DNA of 64,000 nt from positions 62,001 to 126,000 of the forward strand of contig NZ_JAODNM010000124.1 in assembly GCF_025464955.1 (NCBI RefSeq), written 5' to 3'. The notes beneath the pieces were generated by a model that worked only from the letters and a program-made list of their open reading frames with translations, did no database searches and had not been told where the DNA came from. Made by a program: the position numbers and the translations under genes. Origin of the DNA: Amycolatopsis sp. (GTDB lineage: Bacteria; Actinomycetota; Actinomycetes; Mycobacteriales; Pseudonocardiaceae). Positions 62,096 through 64,000 of the stretch are shown here, in pieces. The first letter of the stretch is position 1. Every line of letters begins with the position of its first letter.

Positions 62096-62104
62096 CCCCC
62101 ACCT

Positions 62105-62210
62105 GCAAGTCGACGGCGAGTTGCGGTCGTGGGACACACCAACTATCGCAAGTCGACGGCGAGTTGCTGTCCTTGCAGACGCTAAGTACGGCAAGTCGAC
62201 GGCGAGTTGC
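62105..62210. repeat. Palindromic intergenic repeat, three units with 43-bp period
   Basis: Three copies of GCAAGTCGACGGCGAGTTGC at 62105, 62148 and 62191, exactly 43 bp apart. The left arm differs from the 9-kb copies by one base (AAG for AAC). Spacers are 23 bp and related to each other. They fill the gap between the response-regulator stop and the convergent gene ending at 62227. Confidence 0.92.
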
Positions 62211-62226
62211 GATCCCCGGCTGGCGG

Positions 62227-62865
62227 TCAGGGGTAGGTGCGGGCGCTGGACTGCTGCTGCATGAAGGGAATGAACGGCTGGATGAGCGCCGCGACCTGCT
62301 GGTTGAAGGCGTCCATCGGGTCCCGCGGCGACGTGCTCGTCGGCGCCGGAACATCGGCACGCGCGGCGGGTGCCTGGTTGGCGGCCTGCTTCGACGACTT
62401 CGGCGCGGCGACGTGATGAGGCACGACATTCTTGGGGGCAACGGACGCGGGCTCCGGCGTGACCGCGACGACCGGCGGCGCGACCGGAGCGGGCGCCGGG
62501 GCGACGGCCACCGGCCGCACCGCGGCGACGTTGTGCTGGATATCGGCCTGAGTGGATTGGTCGGCTTGGCGCACGCCGAACATCCCGCCGCCGACCCAGC
62601 CGACCGCGAGCAGTGTCAGCGCGGCACCGGCCGCGAGCCAGCCACGGGACCGCCGACGGATGACGACCTCGCGGGGACGCAAGTCGGCGTCCTTCGGGCA
62701 GACTTCGTGCACCTCCGGCACGGGCAGCGCCACCGGCTCAGGTTTCGGGCCGAGCTCGACGCGGCGCCGCTGAGGCAGACTCGCCGCGATGATCCCGGTC
62801 CGGTCCAGCAGCTCGGCGGACGTGGCCGAGCCGGCCGTGGCGTCAGGCTGGACGGTGCGAGCCAT
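62227..62865 (-). CDS. Single-pass membrane protein with Pro/Ala-rich outer part
   Basis: 212 residues from ATG 62865. About 75 cytoplasmic residues (with VVIRRRSRG just before the membrane), one helix (WLAAGAALTLLAVGWVGGGM), then a Pro/Ala/Val-rich extracellular stretch and a short helical end (MDAFNQQVAALIQPFIPFMQ). No known domain. The composition suggests a wall-spanning stalk. It might be an anti-sigma-like or envelope protein; function unknown. Confidence 0.65.
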   Translation of the reverse strand: MARTVQPDATAGSATSAELLDRTGIIAASLPQRRRVELGPKPEPVALPVPEVHEVCPKDADLRPREVVIRRRSRGWLAAGAALTLLAVGWVGGGMFGVRQADQSTQADIQHNVAAVRPVAVAPAPAPVAPPVVAVTPEPASVAPKNVVPHHVAAPKSSKQAANQAPAARADVPAPTSTSPRDPMDAFNQQVAALIQPFIPFMQQQSSARTYP

Positions 62866-62976
62866 CAGGGAGACCTCCGGAGAAAATTCACTTCGCCAAC
62901 CAAGAGCTCGAACTCAGGCATCATCGTCCATTTTCGACCGAAGTGACAAAAGTCGACTCTATCGAGTGATACCGAT

Positions 62977-64000
62977 TTAGCCATTCCGCCAGGTCCATTC
63001 CTGCCGGCCGAGTTCAGTGAACGGAGTGTCATCATAGAGCCATTCCCTCGCGACCCGGTGCCAGTTCCCGTGCGCGTGCAACTGCGCGAGCAGACCGAAT
63101 GTGTACAGCTCGGCGCGGCGGGCGAACAAATGATCAGGTGGCAAATGCTGCCAGCGCAGTTTCCGGAAATGCCGCGACCGCGGGTCGACCGACGCGATGA
63201 ACGCCTGCGTGGCGAGTCCAGGGTCGGCCTCGACGACCTCGTCGACCAGGTACCAGCCGACGGCGTCGAGGAGGTACGCCAGCATCTCGTCCGGCGAGAT
63301 CAGCTCCGGCTGCGGGAACACACCGAGCCCGTCCAGCAGGCTGTGCAGGTCCTTGGCGCGGCCTTCGCTCGCGGCCCGCAGACACTCGATCTCGGTGCGC
63401 ACGGCCTCGGGCGTCATCCGCTTGTACAGCCCGAAATCGAGAAAGCCGACTCGCCCGTCAGGGCACAGCAGCAGGTTGCCGGGGTGGGGGTCCCCGGGGA
63501 ACTCGTTGTTGCGGAACAGCGAGCCGCAGTAGAAGCGGTAGGCGATCTCACCCACGCGGTCCCGGACCTCCTGCGGCAGCGTGGTGATCTCGTCGAACGC
63601 GGCCCCATCGACGAATTCGGTGACCAGCACCTGTTCACCGCAGTGCTCGGGGATGCTGTCCGGCACGAGGATGAACGGGTGACCGGCGAACTCGGCCGCC
63701 ACCTTCCGCTGGGTCCGCGCCTCGCGCCGGTAGTCGAGTTCCGCGGTGATTGTGTCGCGGATCTCCTCGCCGAGCGCCGCCATGTCCAGACCAGGCATGA
63801 GCTTGCGGGAAAACCGCAGGAACAGCGCGAGGTTCTTCAAGTCCGCGCGGACGGCCGTCGCGATCCCTGGGTACTGCACCTTGACCGCGACCGCGCGCCC
63901 GTCCAGCAGCACTGCCCGGTAGACCTGGCCGATCGACGCGGCCGCGATCGGGACTTCGTCGAACTCGGCGAACACCTCCGCCAGTGACGCACCGAGATCG
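62977..64000 (-). CDS. ABC1/UbiB-family (AarF-like) kinase, 5' end outside window
   Basis: About 340 residues are visible; the frame stays open to the window edge. The ABC1/ADCK signature is present: IAAASIGQVYRAVLLDGRAV with the KxGQ-type element, VAVKVQYPG with the ATP-binding lysine, AELDYRREARTQRKVA, VLVTEFVDG, GDPHPGNLLLCPDGRVGFLD with the catalytic and metal residues, then FGLYKRM. These atypical kinases act in quinone or lipid metabolism. The 111-bp gap to the next gene holds nothing else. Confidence 0.9.
   Translation of the reverse strand, partial: DLGASLAEVFAEFDEVPIAAASIGQVYRAVLLDGRAVAVKVQYPGIATAVRADLKNLALFLRFSRKLMPGLDMAALGEEIRDTITAELDYRREARTQRKVAAEFAGHPFILVPDSIPEHCGEQVLVTEFVDGAAFDEITTLPQEVRDRVGEIAYRFYCGSLFRNNEFPGDPHPGNLLLCPDGRVGFLDFGLYKRMTPEAVRTEIECLRAASEGRAKDLHSLLDGLGVFPQPELISPDEMLAYLLDAVGWYLVDEVVEADPGLATQAFIASVDPRSRHFRKLRWQHLPPDHLFARRAELYTFGLLAQLHAHGNWHRVAREWLYDDTPFTELGRQEWTWRNG

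Noticed and set aside
62105..62210. CRISPR array (20-bp repeats, 23-bp spacers)
   Set aside because: Only two or three units per site, spacers similar to each other, no cas genes, and the unit is scattered as single or double copies elsewhere.
60796..62946. A 716-codon open frame on the plus strand
   Set aside because: It is a shadow of the histidine kinase and response regulator genes and continues antisense to the membrane protein gene.

Overview
The window is high-GC actinobacterial DNA, most likely from a Pseudonocardiaceae genus such as Amycolatopsis. The grounds are the GC-rich codon use, an SsgA-family cell-division gene, a ClpP pair with a ClgR-like regulator, WXG-type secretion proteins, a fatty acyl-AMP ligase, a mycobacterial-type HAMP adenylate cyclase and two actinomycete integrative and conjugative elements (AICEs). 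The assignment is inferred from gene content only.

Left chromosomal part (1-19,985). After the 3' end of an NAD(P)-binding oxidoreductase comes a seven-gene minus-strand operon (9138 to 524). In transcription order it encodes a septum-formation-like membrane protein, an FHA-winged-helix protein, a PP2C phosphatase, a Ser/Thr kinase, a GrpE-like protein, an Hsp70 homologue and a TPR-OmpA-like membrane protein. Every junction overlaps, mostly as ATGA or GTGA, so the set looks like one translationally coupled phospho-signalling and chaperone machine. A secreted beta-propeller gene follows, then a second minus-strand operon (16054 to 10546): fatty acyl-AMP ligase, acyl carrier protein, small WXG-like protein, a 943-residue WXG/Pro-Gly-rich protein and a coiled-coil protein. 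Next are an SDR, a ClgR-like regulator convergent with two clpP genes (one lacking the serine at the usual position), and a MarR gene divergent from a frameshifted membrane-protein gene.

Integrated part (about 19,986-41,870). Two unrelated AICEs sit head to tail at a tRNA-Arg(ACG) gene, bounded by three copies of a 55-bp att core (19,986, 30,738 and 41,813); only the last copy is part of an intact tRNA. Element 1 carries an FtsK/TraB-type translocase, a DUF2637 spread-like protein, XRE regulators, a possible replication operon, an Xis-like gene and a tyrosine integrase. Element 2 is pSAM2-like: a Nudix gene (Pif-like) divergent from a GntR repressor (KorSA-like) with identifiable operators, many tiny overlapping genes, an FtsK-like TraSA, DUF2637, a RepSA-type HUH initiator, Xis and Int. 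Its left end holds DnaA-box-like sites and a strongly structured 0.4-kb non-coding tract.

Right chromosomal part (41,829-64,000). It begins with tRNA-Arg and tRNA-Ser. Metabolic and envelope genes follow: an LPG-synthase-like protein, acetoacetyl-CoA synthetase, dienelactone hydrolase-like protein, aromatic aminotransferase, a TSUP transporter, an MFS transporter with its FadR-type regulator, an FBP zinc-finger protein, adenylate cyclase and a FabH-like KAS III. After these come a decayed two-component system, an Lrp/AsnC regulator, an SsgA-family protein, a glutamic (G1) peptidase, an ABC importer divergent from a CitA/CitB-type two-component system, a membrane-anchored Pro/Ala-rich protein and the 3' part of an ABC1/UbiB-family kinase. 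A 20-bp palindromic repeat with about 43-bp periodicity recurs between chromosomal genes at four places (9.3, 10.4, 52.8 and 62.1 kb).
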